Origin: Hyperoodon ampullatus
Taxonomy: Eukaryota > Chordata > Mammalia > Artiodactyla > Ziphiidae
Assembly: GCA_949752795.1 (NCBI GenBank)
Contig: OX457071.1
Location: 77,651,983 to 77,715,982, forward strand
DNA length: 64,000 nucleotides
Direction: 5' to 3'
A program made the translations under genes and the position numbers. Shown piece by piece: positions 24,345-39,664 of the stretch. Within the stretch, counting starts at the first letter, position 1. Each line of letters starts with the position of its first letter. Below the pieces are notes generated by a model, which worked only from the letters and a program-made list of their open reading frames with translations, was not told where the DNA came from and made no database searches.

Positions 24345-26200
24345 AATGTTTACATATAACAAAGTAATGCATTTAACCAAAAATAATGCAGCAATATGAT
24401 TGTGCTATTCACAAAATAATTACAGGATTTTTAAAACATTAATCTGTGGTGTGATCTGCTAAGTGCATATACGTCTAAGCCCGTGTGGCGATAACTTCAA
24501 ATGTCCAGAGGTGAGGCCCTTTTTCCATCTTACCCTCCCTCCCCTCCTCTGCTCTGGAGGACACAGAAATACCTCCACGAGATTTCCCGCCCTATCGGAA
24601 CCCAAGTCTGGTTGGGAAGAAAACACCAGTGCACAGAAAACAACAGAAGTCACACCAAACAGAAGAAAATCAAGTGCTGCGTTGTAGTTAAGACTCAAGA
24701 GCTGTAGGGGTTCTACCTATAAATCCTAAAATACAGAGTGGCTAGGATGTTCAATGAGCCAGCAATACACTGTCATTATGCAAATCAGGAGAATAAGTCA
24801 GGGAACACAGGAAAAGGAAATTGAACAGCAACCTGCAATCATGATATAGACACGAAAAGGCAAGGGGAAATTCTTCAGTGGGGGAAAGCGAGTCAGCTTT
24901 CAACGTCCAAACCACCTTTACCAGCTGGCTTCCTGCAAAGGTTCCAGACACTTCCTTCACTCCAACCCCAGAGCCCCACAGAGCGATGCCCTGACAACCT
25001 GAAGGGCGCTGCCGGCCCCCCAGCTCCCAGGAGGCTCAGGCCAGGAAGGTTCCTCCAGGCCACCCACCTTTGCCTTGTAATTTCCAACCAGCCGATTCAG
25101 CACATCTCTCAGATACGCCTTGTAGGGCTTTGTCTGTTCATGAACAGACACTCCTTTCCGGACTAAGACCTGGGGCTGGAAGATGGGGTAGTGACAGGGG
25201 GACAAACTCAGGTTCGCCCAGCAAGAATGGCCTAAACTGGCCCGTGGTGACGGGGTGCAACTTTTAAAAGGAAAAGTCAATACCTCTACGCTAATGCTCA
25301 CAATCACAGGAAACCCATTTCTAAGGCCACATCTGCCCTGTCAGGGTGAATCATCTCTGCTCAACTTAAAACCGACCTAAGTGACGCCAAGCGTGGGAGC
25401 GAGCACGCCTGCACCTCAGGGCTGGCCTCTTTGCAGGAACCCTGGGGTGAGATTCCTGCCCCCCATGCGGGACACGGTTCCCCAGACGCGGCCCACTCTT
25501 GCGATTTTAATTCTCCATCCACTTGCTTTGTGAATGTCAAAATACCCAGCCACATGTGAACAATGAAACCTTGTAATCCGAGATCAAGCTTCCGGGAGAG
25601 GAACCGAGCTTCCCAGGGAGCCTCTCCAGAAATCGCACCAGCGCGCCCCTTCGAGACGTGTGTGCAGGGGAAGGGGTCGGTAGACTTCATTCAGGGGGGG
25701 CTCCCCACCCCGAACTGAGTAACCTTGCGATTTCTCAGCCGTGGGAGGAGGAGGCCATGGGCAGGCCCCGGGGGCGCCCTCTGATGGGGCGCAGGGCTGG
25801 GCCCGCGTGCAGGGTCCCTGGCGCCGGCCTTGGGTCCTCACCACGTCCAACCCCGGCCCTTGGCACGTAGTTGAAAGTGATCGACTGAAACAGGAACTCA
25901 AGGAGACATTCGTTAGGTTTGCCTGCGAGGTTTGGGGGAGAAAGAAGCAGGCCCTTGGCCAAGCCCGGCGGTGCCCGCTCCTCGCCCACCGTGAACCCAC
26001 ATTCCCAGGAGGGAAGCGGCCCAGGGCAACCGCGCTGCCACGGGGGGAGCCTCGCGGGGAACCTGACCTCCGGCCTGAACTTACTCTTCAAATAAAAAAA
26101 AATTAAAATTAAAATTAAACCGGAGCTTTGACTACGACAGTACTCTTGAACCGGTCCAAGTAGAAATAACAATAACAGCAACGGCAACGATCCTTTAACC
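24345..26200. other. Unique sequence upstream of GJB2
   Basis: Mostly unique DNA that becomes GC-rich toward the GJB2 CpG island. It includes the exon-like minus-strand segment at 25068-25169 and a short (AAAATT)n tract at 26095-26119. No other gene is supported. Confidence 0.5.
25068..25169 (-). other. Exon-like segment with splice sites and 34-codon open frame
   Basis: Read on the minus strand, a pyrimidine-rich tract ending 'catcttccagccccag' is followed by 102 bases and then a donor, AAG|GTGGGT. The 102 bases are open in one frame only; the other two frames hit stops early. The peptide (VLVRKG..., then HEQTKPYKAYLRDVLNRL...) has an ordinary, charged, helix-like protein composition unlike the Pro/Ala/Arg-rich shadow frames around it. 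The length is a multiple of three. I do not recognise the protein. No gene is known to me between GJB6 and GJB2 in other mammals, so it may be a chance match, a relic exon of a lost gene, or part of an antisense transcript from the GJB2 CpG island. Confidence 0.35.
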
Positions 26201-26421
26201 TCACCCTCTCCCCAAAAACGCAGGGAGCCGAGGCTCAGCGTCGCCCCGCTCGGACCCAGGCGGCCGGGGGGCTGGGGGCGCGGGGATCCGGGGCGCTCGG
26301 GGGACTCGGGGACACGGGGAAGCGCTGAGGACCCGGGGCTGGTGCGCCCCGCCCGCGGCGCTGGGGGCGGCCGGACGCCGAGGAGCCGCCCCCTCCCGGA
26401 CTTTCTCAACAGCTCTGGGGA

Positions 26422-26454
26422 AGAGGCGGGGTGCCGGGCGCGGTTAAAAGGCGC
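26422..26454 (+). promoter_or_regulatory. GJB2: GJB2 core promoter: GC box plus TATA-like TTAAAA
   Basis: GC box (GGCGGGG) followed by TTAAAA at 26444-26449 within GGCGCGGTTAAAAGGCGCC. The human GJB2 promoter is known to use a TTAAAA box about 20-25 bases upstream of the start site, and this block has that form. Transcription is expected near 26468-26475. Confidence 0.85.
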
Positions 26455-26473
26455 CGACGAGCGCACAGGTGTC

Positions 26474-26636
26474 CAAGGCCCGAGTGTCCGGCGCGCCGCC
26501 CTCTTCCGACTCCGAGCAGATAGCGGCCTCCGCCGCCCCCCGCGCCCCCTCGCCGCCGCCGCCGCCGCTCCGGCCCCGCCGCGCGCTCCGCGAGACCCCG
26601 GGGAGTCCGCCCCGCCCGTGCGCCCCGCTCCAGTCG
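26474..26636 (+). other. GJB2: GJB2 noncoding exon 1
   Basis: The start is estimated from the TATA-like box. The end is a consensus donor, CAGTCG|GTAAGG, with GT at 26637-26638. GJB2 in mammals has one noncoding first exon about 3 kb upstream of the coding exon, which fits this place and the about 160-nt length. Confidence 0.75.
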
Positions 26637-30247
<3,611 letters not shown>

Positions 30248-31660
30248 CACAGTAGCCAGCTTTAGATAAAAGAGAGCGTGAGAGGATGAGGCAGTCAGTC
30301 CTCAGCTGTGGGGCACAGTCACCCACGTCTCCCAGGTCCAGCGTCTCGTCTTCAAGGCCACCTTTGACCCCCTGTAGATCTCACGTGCGACCCCAGATGC
30401 CCCCAGAGGCTGCACTTCTCTGAGTGACCGAGCCTCTGCTGCTCTCCTCCGAAATCGGTCCGGTGAGGCCCGAGCCAGTGGGGGTGACAGTGCCAACAGT
30501 ACTTCCCTATTTCAGACAAAGGATATGGCGTTTGTCTTCCTTTCTTTGAGGAAAGGAGAGAAACGCCAGGGCCTGAAGACGACGCTGAGAAGGTCTGGTT
30601 GATCCCCTTAGGGCTACCTTTGCCATTTCCCTTGAATTAAAGGTAAACATGAGAATACTGGGTTTTTTACTTGCTTTGACGTTTTAGTCTTTAACAATGG
30701 ACGAGGTTACCTAATGCTTCAAACTCTGTTATACTTTTTTAAGTGAAAATTTTAAATAAGATATGTTCTTTTGATCTACAGGAACCATTTACTATACGTT
30801 CCTCTTAATTTCGAAGGCTCAGATTATGATATGTAAACGGTGTATAATTAGATACTCTCAGTGAATTTAAATATGGCCTTTCAGGTATGAATGGTTTGCA
30901 GTGCCACCAAGAGGCTGTCCGTTGTATGAACTGTGGTGTGTGCTACATGGAAGCATTTCAGCTTCTCTCAAGTGAAACAAACTAGAAGTCCTTAGTGATG
31001 GCTTTTAATAGCAAACGGCCTCATTTCAAAAGCTTAGATGTGATTTTGTATGAGAAATACAGATTGGATGTACCACCAGCTACTACCAATGGTGGGTTGC
31101 CTCAAGACACCCTCAGCTCCCCTACGACGTTGCCTTTTCTACTCCCATGGTCCACGGGAAGAACACTGACTTAAAGTGATTGCTTGGGAGTATTTTATTG
31201 CCACAGTACAATTTAATGGTGCAGAACAAAATGGAAAAATTGGGGGGGGGTAGTTACTGTTTCTAAAGAACAGAGGGAAAGACTAGACCCTAAATTCTGA
31301 CAATTAGAAATGAGTTTCATCTACTTCAAAGGTTTGTTTGCTTCCCTTTTCAGCATCCAGGTTTTTTAAGTGAAAACAGAATTAATAGACACTTTTTAAA
31401 AATACAAACTAGGGTTTAGATAACTATTTAGCAGTTCTATAAGACAAATCAAATCCTAATATTATCATGATGCTTGACATGGTTTCCAAAAAATGGTACT
31501 CAACATACTTCGATGAGAGTAAAGGTTTTCCTGTTGCCAAGAATAGCATTATAAAAACATTTTGTAATAATGAATAATGGCTTTAATTACATACTTGTAA
31601 CTAAAATAATTTTGTCATATCTCAAGACATTGAAATATTAAAATATAATTAATTCAATAA
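30248..31660 (+). other. GJB2: GJB2 3' untranslated region
   Basis: About 1.4 kb of AT-rich unique sequence without repeats, similar in length to the human GJB2 3' UTR. No AATAAA is found near the expected end. The variant signal ATTAAA at 31637-31642 is the best candidate, so the 3' end is approximate. Confidence 0.65.
31637..31642 (+). terminator. GJB2: Candidate GJB2 polyadenylation signal ATTAAA
   Basis: The common variant hexamer lies in an AT-rich context 1390 bases after the stop codon. Chosen because the spacing fits the known transcript size; another ATTAAA near 30637 would give a much shorter UTR. Confidence 0.45.
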
Positions 31661-32321
31661 TAGTTATTTAAAATCTATTATAGTTTTTAATCGAATAGCA
31701 GCTTTTAATTTCACCTATAGCCAGTTTTGTAAAAGTATGTTAATATTTTATATTTCAAACACTAAATGGGTAAGTTACCACGATGTCTGTCTGCGATTCT
31801 GGGATTCTTCCACGCCAGTTACAGAAAAACCTGTCACCAGAAAGACTGACAGGGCAGGGAGAAAGAAGGATGATTCCTACCCCACCCCACGCTCACCGCT
31901 AAAGGGTTTCTGAGGAACACGCACAGTGTGGGGTATGGGTTGCCTTTGCTGCTTGGAGGATGCTGAGTTAGGGTCACATGACCAGTCTGGCTCCTAGAAG
32001 AATTATTTAAACACTTTAAAATGTTATTCACGGTCAAGGTTGGCTGAGGCATGAGAAAAATTCTGTCAGGTGTCTTTTCTATGGGGTTTTCTACAGAATT
32101 TCATCCAAATGCACGTTTGTATATAACCGCAACTGGTCTTATAAACTGTTTTCTGTTCTGGGAGCCCTTTCCCATCCCTGTGTGAGGCCTGATGGCCCCG
32201 GCACCCTCCCGGGACAGCCAGCAACAGGCCCGTGGTCTGAGCCTTCCTCCAGGGACCTGAAAGCATTTTACACATCAGTAATTACAAGTGTTTTTATGAG
32301 GAGCCATACGCTTTTTAGATG
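31661..32321. other. Intergenic sequence downstream of GJB2
   Basis: Unique DNA with no gene seen. Confidence 0.5.
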
Positions 32322-32445
32322 ATTTTTTTTTTTTTTTTGGCTGTGCCGTGCAGCTTGTGGAATCTTAGTTCCCCAACTAGGGATCGAACCCGTGCCCTCG
32401 GCAGTGAGAGCACGGAGTCCTAACCACTGGACCGCCAGGAAAGTC
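32322..32445 (-). mobile_element. Short tRNA-derived SINE, antisense, older type
   Basis: Poly(T), then 'ggctgtgccgtgcagcttg', 'cgaacccgtgccctcggcag' and 'aaccactggaccgccagga'. This is the single-tRNA-unit cetartiodactyl SINE type, not the CHR body. The flanks share a short TTAGATG repeat. Confidence 0.85.
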
Positions 32446-32576
32446 CTTAGATGGATTTAAAAGGACAAAAAGCAGTCAACTTTCCTCCAGGTGATAGAGG
32501 AAGGATAAGAAATGGTCCCCGGCCACCTTCCAGGGTGCCCTACACACAGCCTGTCATGGGAGCACGTGACTTTTTA

Positions 32577-32810
32577 TTTTTATTATTATTTTTATTTTAT
32601 TTTATTTTATTTTTTTTGCGGTACACGGGCCTCTCACTGTTGTGGCCTCTCCCGTTGTGGAGCACAGGCTCCGGACGCACAGGCTCAGCGGCCATGGCTC
32701 ACGGGCCCAGCTGCTCCGCGGCATGTGGGATCTTCCCGGACAGGGGCACGAACCCGCGTCCCCTGCATCGACAGGCGGACTCTCAACCACTGCGCCACCA
32801 GGGAAGCCCT
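32577..32810 (-). mobile_element. CHR-family SINE, short young form, antisense
   Basis: Its T-rich tail has expanded to (TTTTA)n. The body runs 'gcggtacacgggcctctca' to 'ccaccagggaagccct'. A perfect 15-bp target-site duplication GCACGTGACTTTTTA lies at 32562-32576 and 32811-32825. Confidence 0.95.
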
Positions 32811-33046
32811 GCACGTGACTTTTTAAATAGATGTGCTCACTTACAAGCTATGAAGATTATTACTCTCGGGTATTAAAAGACTGGATTGAAATAATTACAG
32901 ATGACTACTGACCACTTTTAAGAACTTACAGACACGCTTGGCCACATGCTTGAAAATTAGAGCTTGAACTCTGGAAATGATCGTCCTGAGTCTGTATCTC
33001 AAACCATCCACTTACAATTTGTAGTAGGTAAAAAAAAAGCTCTGTT

Positions 33047-33171
33047 TTGTTTTGTTTTGCTTTGGGTCGCGCCGTGTGCCTTGCGGGATCTTAGTTCCCT
33101 GAGCAGGGATAGAACCCAGATGCCTGCAGTGGAAGCACCGAGTCCTAACCACTGGACTGCCAGGGAATTCC
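33047..33171 (-). mobile_element. Short tRNA-derived SINE, antisense, older type
   Basis: (TTTTG)n tail, then 'gcgccgtgtgccttgcggg', 'atagaacccagatgcctgca' and 'aaccactggactgccaggga'. The flanks share CTGTTTT (33042-33048 and 33172-33178). Confidence 0.85.
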
Positions 33172-33611
33172 CTGTTTTATTTTTAACGATTCCACCAAAG
33201 TTCTCTGTGTCAGGTTGGCCACAACAAGCCTGTGGCCTCACAGGCCAGCCTCGGGAGGGCCTCAGCGCTGGCCAGGTGCCAGCATGACCTCTGGGACCTT
33301 AAGAGGCAGTGGCAACAGCCCAGCTGCTAATTCTTTCTTGTTCGAGGCTTATTAGGACACTAGCAATCCTGGTCTCAACTCTTCCGTACGTGTGAGGCTC
33401 TTGGCAGGTGGATCCGGGTTGAATCAGGAGGACAGAGGTGGGGTTCTCGGGGTGGCTGAGGCTGAGCTGCCCCTCACGGGGTCATTGACCTCGGGGGTGG
33501 GCCGGGGTGCAGGCAGCGCGCCGAGGGGTCACCGTGGGTGCACAGGGGCTCACTTGCTTCTCCAGACCTGTTTCCTCATCTTAAAGGGCCTGCCGAGTAC
33601 TCCCCGAGGTT

Positions 33612-33890
33612 AATGGCAATGCAATTGCGAAGTAAGTCAGAAAGAGAAAAACAACTATCGTATATTAACGCATATACGTGGAACCTAGAAAAATGGTACA
33701 GATAAGCCGGTTTGCAGGGCAGAAAGAGAGGCACAGACGTAGAGAACAAACATATGGACACCAAGGCGGGGAAGTGGTGGTGGGATGACCTGGGAGATCG
33801 GGATTGACATATATACACGAATATGTATAAAATAGATGACTAATAAGAACCTGCTGTATAAAAAATAAATAAAATTCAAAACTTCAAAAA
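33612..33890 (+). mobile_element. 5'-truncated LINE-1 3' end, sense
   Basis: Starts inside the end of ORF2 ('gaagtaagtcagaaagag'), passes 'gaacaaacatatggacacc' and 'gggattgacatatatacac', and ends 'cctgctgtataaaaaataaa' with an A-rich tail. This is the 3' terminus of a cetartiodactyl L1. No convincing target-site duplication was found. Confidence 0.8.
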
Positions 33891-33894
33891 CAAA

Positions 33895-36800
33895 AATACG
33901 GTAATTTACGCAAAACTCTCCGCGCAGGAAAGCGCAAAGCGGAACACCACTGGGCTCTTTTCCACTGGACGCATCCCGGGCTGCACAGTGGATGGATGGG
34001 GCTCTAGACAGGAAGGACCCTCGCAAAGCTCGGCACACGGGAAGCCTGGGGAAATGCCCGGCTCCTCAAAGCCTGAAACAAGTCCAGCTCGGCTGGGGCG
34101 GGGGACTGAGACACCCCTGAGGAGGGGGAGGAAAGGCAGAGGGTGGATGGGACAAAAGGGCGGCCCTGTCTGTAACTGGAGAAAGATCCCGCGTGGGAAA
34201 GCAAGCTTTGATTCATCCCCTTAGGGTTGCCACACACCTTCCGTGCACATTACCAAGTACTTTACACACAGGACGTCATCGAAGCCACCCGGAAACGCTC
34301 CAGAGTTGTAGCCGAGGCCTCAGGATAGTGGGAGCAGCTCAGGTCAGGGGCGCAGGGCATGTGGGCGGGATTCCGGAACCCCCAGGGCTTCATTCCTGAA
34401 GCTGGCGGCCCTTCCCCATCGCCTGCAGGGCTGAGGGATCCTGCCTCCGGAGACACAGGTTCCGTTCCTGCCCGTCGCTAAGTATTTATTTACTCAGCCA
34501 GTATTTACCGAGTGCCAGCCGAGCGCCAGGAACTGTTGGGCAGCAGGGCTGCGAACAAACAAAACACAAACAAATCCCCCGAAGACGAGTGCAGTGGAGA
34601 AAAATAAAATCAACGGGAAGTAGGAGGTGCCGGGGCCCAGGCAGTGCGGCCTGGCCGCCAGGGCACCGGCAGGTCGGGTGAGGGAAGAGCCGCAGGTGAG
34701 AGACAAAGGCCGGGGCGGTGAGGGGCCCGAGAAGGGGCCTCTGGGCTGACGTGACATCTGCCGCAGGACACCTGCTTCCCCGTCTTCTCTGCCCTCTGCT
34801 GGACCAGGAGGAGTCTGTCTGCCACTCAAGAACCTTCCATAGACGAGAACACGTCCAAGTTTAACCCTAACTTCATTTTCCAGCGACACGGGTCCTCGTT
34901 CGCCATTCATTCGTTCACTCACTATTAAGCTGCTCCTGGGTCCGGACCCACCGGGTCCAGGCAGAGAAGAAACAGGACCAGACGCACTCTCGCCTCTGCC
35001 ATGGAGCCGGCCCCGGCCGGTGTCCAGCAGGAGAGGCACCTCTGGACCCCCGTCCTCTCCGCAGGGAGGCGGGCCCAGCGACCACCTGGGACGTGGCCTT
35101 ATCGCTAAAGGGGTCTGATCTCGAGTTTGCTTTTTAACAGCCTCATCTCCTTTCCTCATTGTCAATCAAAAAGGCCCCCGACATGATGTGTGTAATTGTA
35201 GAATTAATATATAAATACATTTGCTTTGGGATTAAATACAGAAATAGATAAAGTCAAGGTGAAAGTCTCCTCTCCAGCCCTGCTCAGAGTCTGGGTACCA
35301 ACGTCTCGATGCAGAGCCGCCCAGAAGTCCTGCGTTGCAGGTGCTTACAGGCAAACATGCACACACACACACAAACACATTGTTGGCTGGTCTGCAATTC
35401 TTACATCATTTTCTCTGTGATAGCGTCTCACTTGGTAATGCGCCTTGGAACTCTCTGTAGGTCTGTATGTATAGCTCTGACTTGTTCTTTTTAGCAGACG
35501 TGCAACGTTCCGCGGAATGGCCAGCCTTAGTCGTGTAACCACGGCCTCGTTAGTGCGCAATGACACCGTTTCCAGCTTTTCACACAGAGGACGCCCCTTC
35601 CTCCCCACTTCCTCCTCCACTCCCGCCCACACCTCCTTTCAAGCTAGACTTTCCTTTGTAGCACGTGTCGCATGGATTTTCCAGCCTAAATTCAGGACTC
35701 GGCCTTCTCCTGCGTGGATTTCATCCTGCTGGTCCTGGCGCATCCCTCCGGTCCATTAGACCTACCTGGTCCCCGTATTCAGTTTATTAACAATGCCTTC
35801 CAACTGTATGTCACCTGTCAGTTTAATGAGCCTGATTCAGTTACTTCAGCCGATAAAAAGGTTGACTGTGGAACGCTTCCAGACACTTCCTTCGAGCTTT
35901 GCCACAGTCCATTTACCAGCAGGATTGGAGTTTTCAGGATAAATGTACTTAGCTGGGTCTGGTTTGCACATTTTCTTCTTACTAGTAAGGATATTATGAC
36001 AACTGGGTGAAGGGGCTTACACAGACATCCGAGTGTGTTTGCCACTCCATTATCCACTCTAGACACGTTCGCTGAGGTCCTCGTTTGCAGAGCCCCGCGG
36101 GCCCCTGGCGAACGCAAAAGTGATTCCAGAAGAGGTCACGGTGTGCAGGGCAGATGTGTCCCAGGCGGTCACTTCACAAAACAGAACGTCGACTAGCTGG
36201 GTGTGACCAGCACACCAAGCACCGCAGGAAGAGGTCAGGGCTGGAAATCGTTTCTTTGGGGCCTAAAGGAACACAAACTAAACCATGAAAGATGGCAGCC
36301 TCTTGCCAGGAAAGGAGACTGGTGTTCAGTATGGTGTTCTTCCATGTCTTTGAGAAGCTGCATAACTTATCAAGACCGATTTCTGCCACTTGCTGTTACA
36401 ACTGGCCGGCGGGTTTCTGGGGAGCCCAGTGGGGATGGGACCCCTAAGCGATACCTCCGCTTGCCTCAAGGGAACTGCAGGGCACAGCACCACCCCGATA
36501 CACCCCCAATTCCCTCGCGACTGCAGGGCGCCAGGCGGAGGCGGTTTTCTTAAGAACCTGCCACATCTACCCTCATAGAAACCACATTGCTTCCATTGCT
36601 CTGGGTTTGTATTTCCTATTTGTAGGTATATAGCTGTTGTTTCTTTAGGGTAACCGTAAAAAATGAAAAACAAAAATTCACATGTAAACATGCACCATTT
36701 CCTCTCATAAACAGTATATGAGCAGTATCAGCAAACTTCTATGACCTCATGGTTATATTTACAAGGTCCTGATTTAGGTTTTTCCTCGGGTTTCTCTAAC

Positions 36801-36907
36801 TATTCCATTGCTTGTATTTTGAAATCTTACCATCCAGGGCCATGAATGCCACGGTGAGATTATTTCTTATTCAACACTCATCTGTGGGGCAGGGAAGTCT
36901 CGTATTT
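33895..36907. other. Intergenic unique sequence before the full-length L1
   Basis: No gene was recognised. Around 34490-34620 a 'cagccagtatttaccgagtgccag' segment followed by AC/AAAC-rich sequence resembles the 3' end of an L2/MIR-type repeat. A (CA)n tract lies at about 35357-35380. The rest appears unique. Confidence 0.45.
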
Positions 36908-36919
36908 AAAATATTTTTA

Positions 36920-38487
36920 GAGACTTCCGGGGAAGATGGCGGAAGAGTAAGACGCGGAGATCACCTTCCTCCCCACAGATACACCAGAAATACAGCTACA
37001 CGTGGAACAACTCCTACAGAACACCTACTGAACGCTGGCAGAAGACCTTAGACCTCCCAAAAGGCAAGAAACTCCCCACGTACCTGGGTAGGGCAAAGCG
37101 GAGAGATTCCCACACAGAGGATCGGTGCCGACCAGCACTCACCAGCCCGAGAGGCTTGTCTGCTCGCCCGCCAGGGTGGGCGGCGCTGGGAGCTGAGGCG
37201 TGGGCTTCGGTCGGAGCGCAGGGAGAGGACTGGGGCTGGCGGCGTGAACACAGCCTGAAGGCGCTAACGCGCCACAGCTAGCCGGGAGGGAGTCCGGGAA
37301 AAAGTCTGGACCTGCCGAAGAGGCAAGAAACTTTTTCTTCCCTCTTTGTTTCCTGGTGCGCGAGGAGAGGGGATTCAGAGCGCTGCTTAAAGGGGCTCCA
37401 GAGACGGGCGCGAGGCGCGGCTGAAAGCACGGAGCCCAGAGACGGACGTGAGGCGCGGCTGAAAGCACGGAGCCCAGAGACGGACGTGGGACGCTGGGGC
37501 TGCTGCCGCCGCCACGAGGCCTGTGTGCTAGCGCAGGTCACTGTCCAGGCCCCCCTTCCGTGGAGCCTGTGCAGCCCGTCACTGCCGGGGTCCCGGGATC
37601 CAGTGACGGCTTCCCCGGGAGAACGCACGGCGCACCTCGGGCTGGTGCAACGTCGCGCCGGCGCAACGTCACGCCGGCCTCCGCCGACGCACGCTCGCCC
37701 CGCCTCCGTGCCCCTCCCTCCCCCCGGCCTGAGTGAGCCAGAGTCCCCGAAGCGGCTGCTCCTTTAACCCTGTCCTGTCTGAGCGAAGAACAGACGCCCT
37801 CCAGCGACCTACACGCAGAGGCAGGGCCAAATACAAAGCTGAGACCCGGGAGCTGTGAGAACAAAGAAGAGAAAGGGAAATCTCTCCCAACAGCCTCAGA
37901 AGCAGCGGATTAAAGCTCCACAATCAACTTGATGTACCCTGCATCTGTGGAATACATGAATAGACAACGAATCATCCCAAACTGAGGAGCCGTGTGGATG
38001 AAAGGTTCTTGGTGCTGCAGCCAGGAGTCAGTGCTGTGCCTCTGAGGTGGGAGAGCCAACTTCAGGACACTGGTCCACAAGAGACCTCCCAGCTCTACAT
38101 AATATCAAACGGCGAAAATCTTCCAGAGATCTCCATCACAACACCAGCACCCAGCTTCACTCAACGACCAGCAAGCTACAGTGCTGGACACCCTATGCCA
38201 AACAACTATCAAGACAGGAACACAATGCCACCCATTAGCAGAGAGGCTGCCTAAAATCATAAAAAGTCCACAGACACCCCAAAGCACACCACCAGATGTG
38301 GACCTGCCCACCTGAAAGACAAGATCCAGCCTCATCCACCAGAACACAGGAACTAGTCCCCTCCACCAGGAAGCCTACACAACCCACTGAACCAACCTTA
38401 GCCACTGGGGACAGACACCAAAAACAACGGGAACTACGAACCTGCAACCTGCAAAAAGGAGACCCCAAACACAGTAAGATAAGCAAA
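36920..38487 (+). promoter_or_regulatory. LINE-1 5' UTR with internal promoter
   Basis: GC-rich region (CG-dense at about 37.1-37.76 kb) ahead of ORF1, becoming A-rich near 37.9 kb. It holds the YY1-like site at 36933-36942 and a 38-bp tandem repeat at 37401-37488. Its length, about 1.57 kb, suggests no 5' truncation. Confidence 0.8.
37401..37488 (+). repeat. 38-bp tandem repeat in L1 5' UTR
   Basis: Two full units at 37401-37438 and 37439-37476 start with gagacgg and end with cacggagccca. They differ at only two bases. A third unit breaks down after gagacggacgtg (37477-37488). Confidence 0.92.
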
Positions 38488-39606
38488 ATGAGATGACAGA
38501 AAAACACACAGCAGGAGAAGGAGCAAGATAAAAACCCACCAGACCTAACAAATGAAGAGGAAATAGGCAGTCTACCTGAAAAAGAATTCAGAATAATGAC
38601 AGTAAAGATGATCCAAAATCTTGGAAATAGAATAGACAAAATGCAAGAAACAGTTAACAAGGACCTAGAAGAACTAAAGATGAATCAAGCAACAATTAGA
38701 AACACAATAAATGAAATTAAAAATACTCTTGATGGGATCAATAGCAGAATAACTGAGGCAGAAGAACGGATAAGTGACCTGGAAGATAAAATAGTGGAAA
38801 TAACTACTGCAGAGCAGAATAAAGAAAAAAGAATGAAAAGAACAGAGGACAGTCTCAGAGACCTCTGGGACAACATTAAACACACCAACATTCGAATTAT
38901 AGGGGTTCCAGAAGAAGAAGAGAAAAAGGAAGGGACTGAGAAAATATTTGAAGAGATTATAGTTGAAACCTTCCCTAATATGGGCAAGGAAATAGTCAGT
39001 CAAGTCCAGGAGGCACAGAGAGTCCCATACAGGATAAATCCAAGGAGAAATACGCCAAGACACATATTAATCAAACTGTCAAAAATTAAATACAAAGAAA
39101 ACATATTAAAAGCAGCAAGGGAAAAACAACAAATAACACACAAGGGAATCCCCATAAGGTTAACAGCTGATCTTTCAGCAGAAACTCTGCAAGCCAGAAG
39201 GGACTGGCAGGACATATTTAAAGTGATGAAGGAGAAAAACCTGCAACCAAGATTACTCTACCCAGCAAGGATCTCATTCAGATTTGATGGAGAAATTAAA
39301 ACGTTTACAGGGCTTCCCTGGTGGCGCAGTGGTTGAGAGTCCGCCTGCTGATGCAGGGGACACAGGTTCGTGCCCCAGTCCGGGAAGATCCCACATGCCG
39401 CAGAGCGGCTGGGCCCGTGAGCCATGGCCACTGAGCCTGCGCATCTGGAGCCTGTGCTCCGCAACGGGAGAGGCCACAACAGTGACAGGCCTGCAAACTG
39501 CAAAAAAAAAAAAAAAAAAAAAAAAACGTTTACAGACAAGCAAAAGCTGAGAGAGTTCAGCACCACCAAACCAGCTTTACAACAAATACTAAAAGAACTT
39601 CTCTAG
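38488..39606 (+). pseudogene. LINE-1 ORF1 (RNA-binding protein), broken
   Basis: ORF1 protein coats L1 RNA as a trimeric nucleic-acid chaperone in the cytoplasm. The frame starts at ATG 38488, but codon 3 is TGA (38494-38496). A downstream in-frame ATG at 38596 opens a frame of about 240 codons. Its product has the coiled-coil heptads (INSRITEAEERISDLE), the RRM-like middle domain (NIRIIGVPE) and the start of the C-terminal domain (RNTPRHILIKLS, LLYPARISF). A SINE at 39311-39523 then splits the C-terminus; the last codons and stop TAG (39604-39606) lie beyond it. It is recognisable, with few other changes, so the insertion is fairly recent. Confidence 0.93.
39311..39523 (+). mobile_element. 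CHR-family SINE nested in L1 ORF1
   Basis: Short-form SINE with a pure A-tail of more than 20 bases. Target-site duplication AAACGTTTACAG at 39299-39310 and 39524-39535. It inserted after the L1 had arrived. Confidence 0.95.
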
Positions 39607-39664
39607 GCAAGAAACACAACAGAAGGGAAAGACCTACAATAACGAATCCAAAACAATTAAGAAA

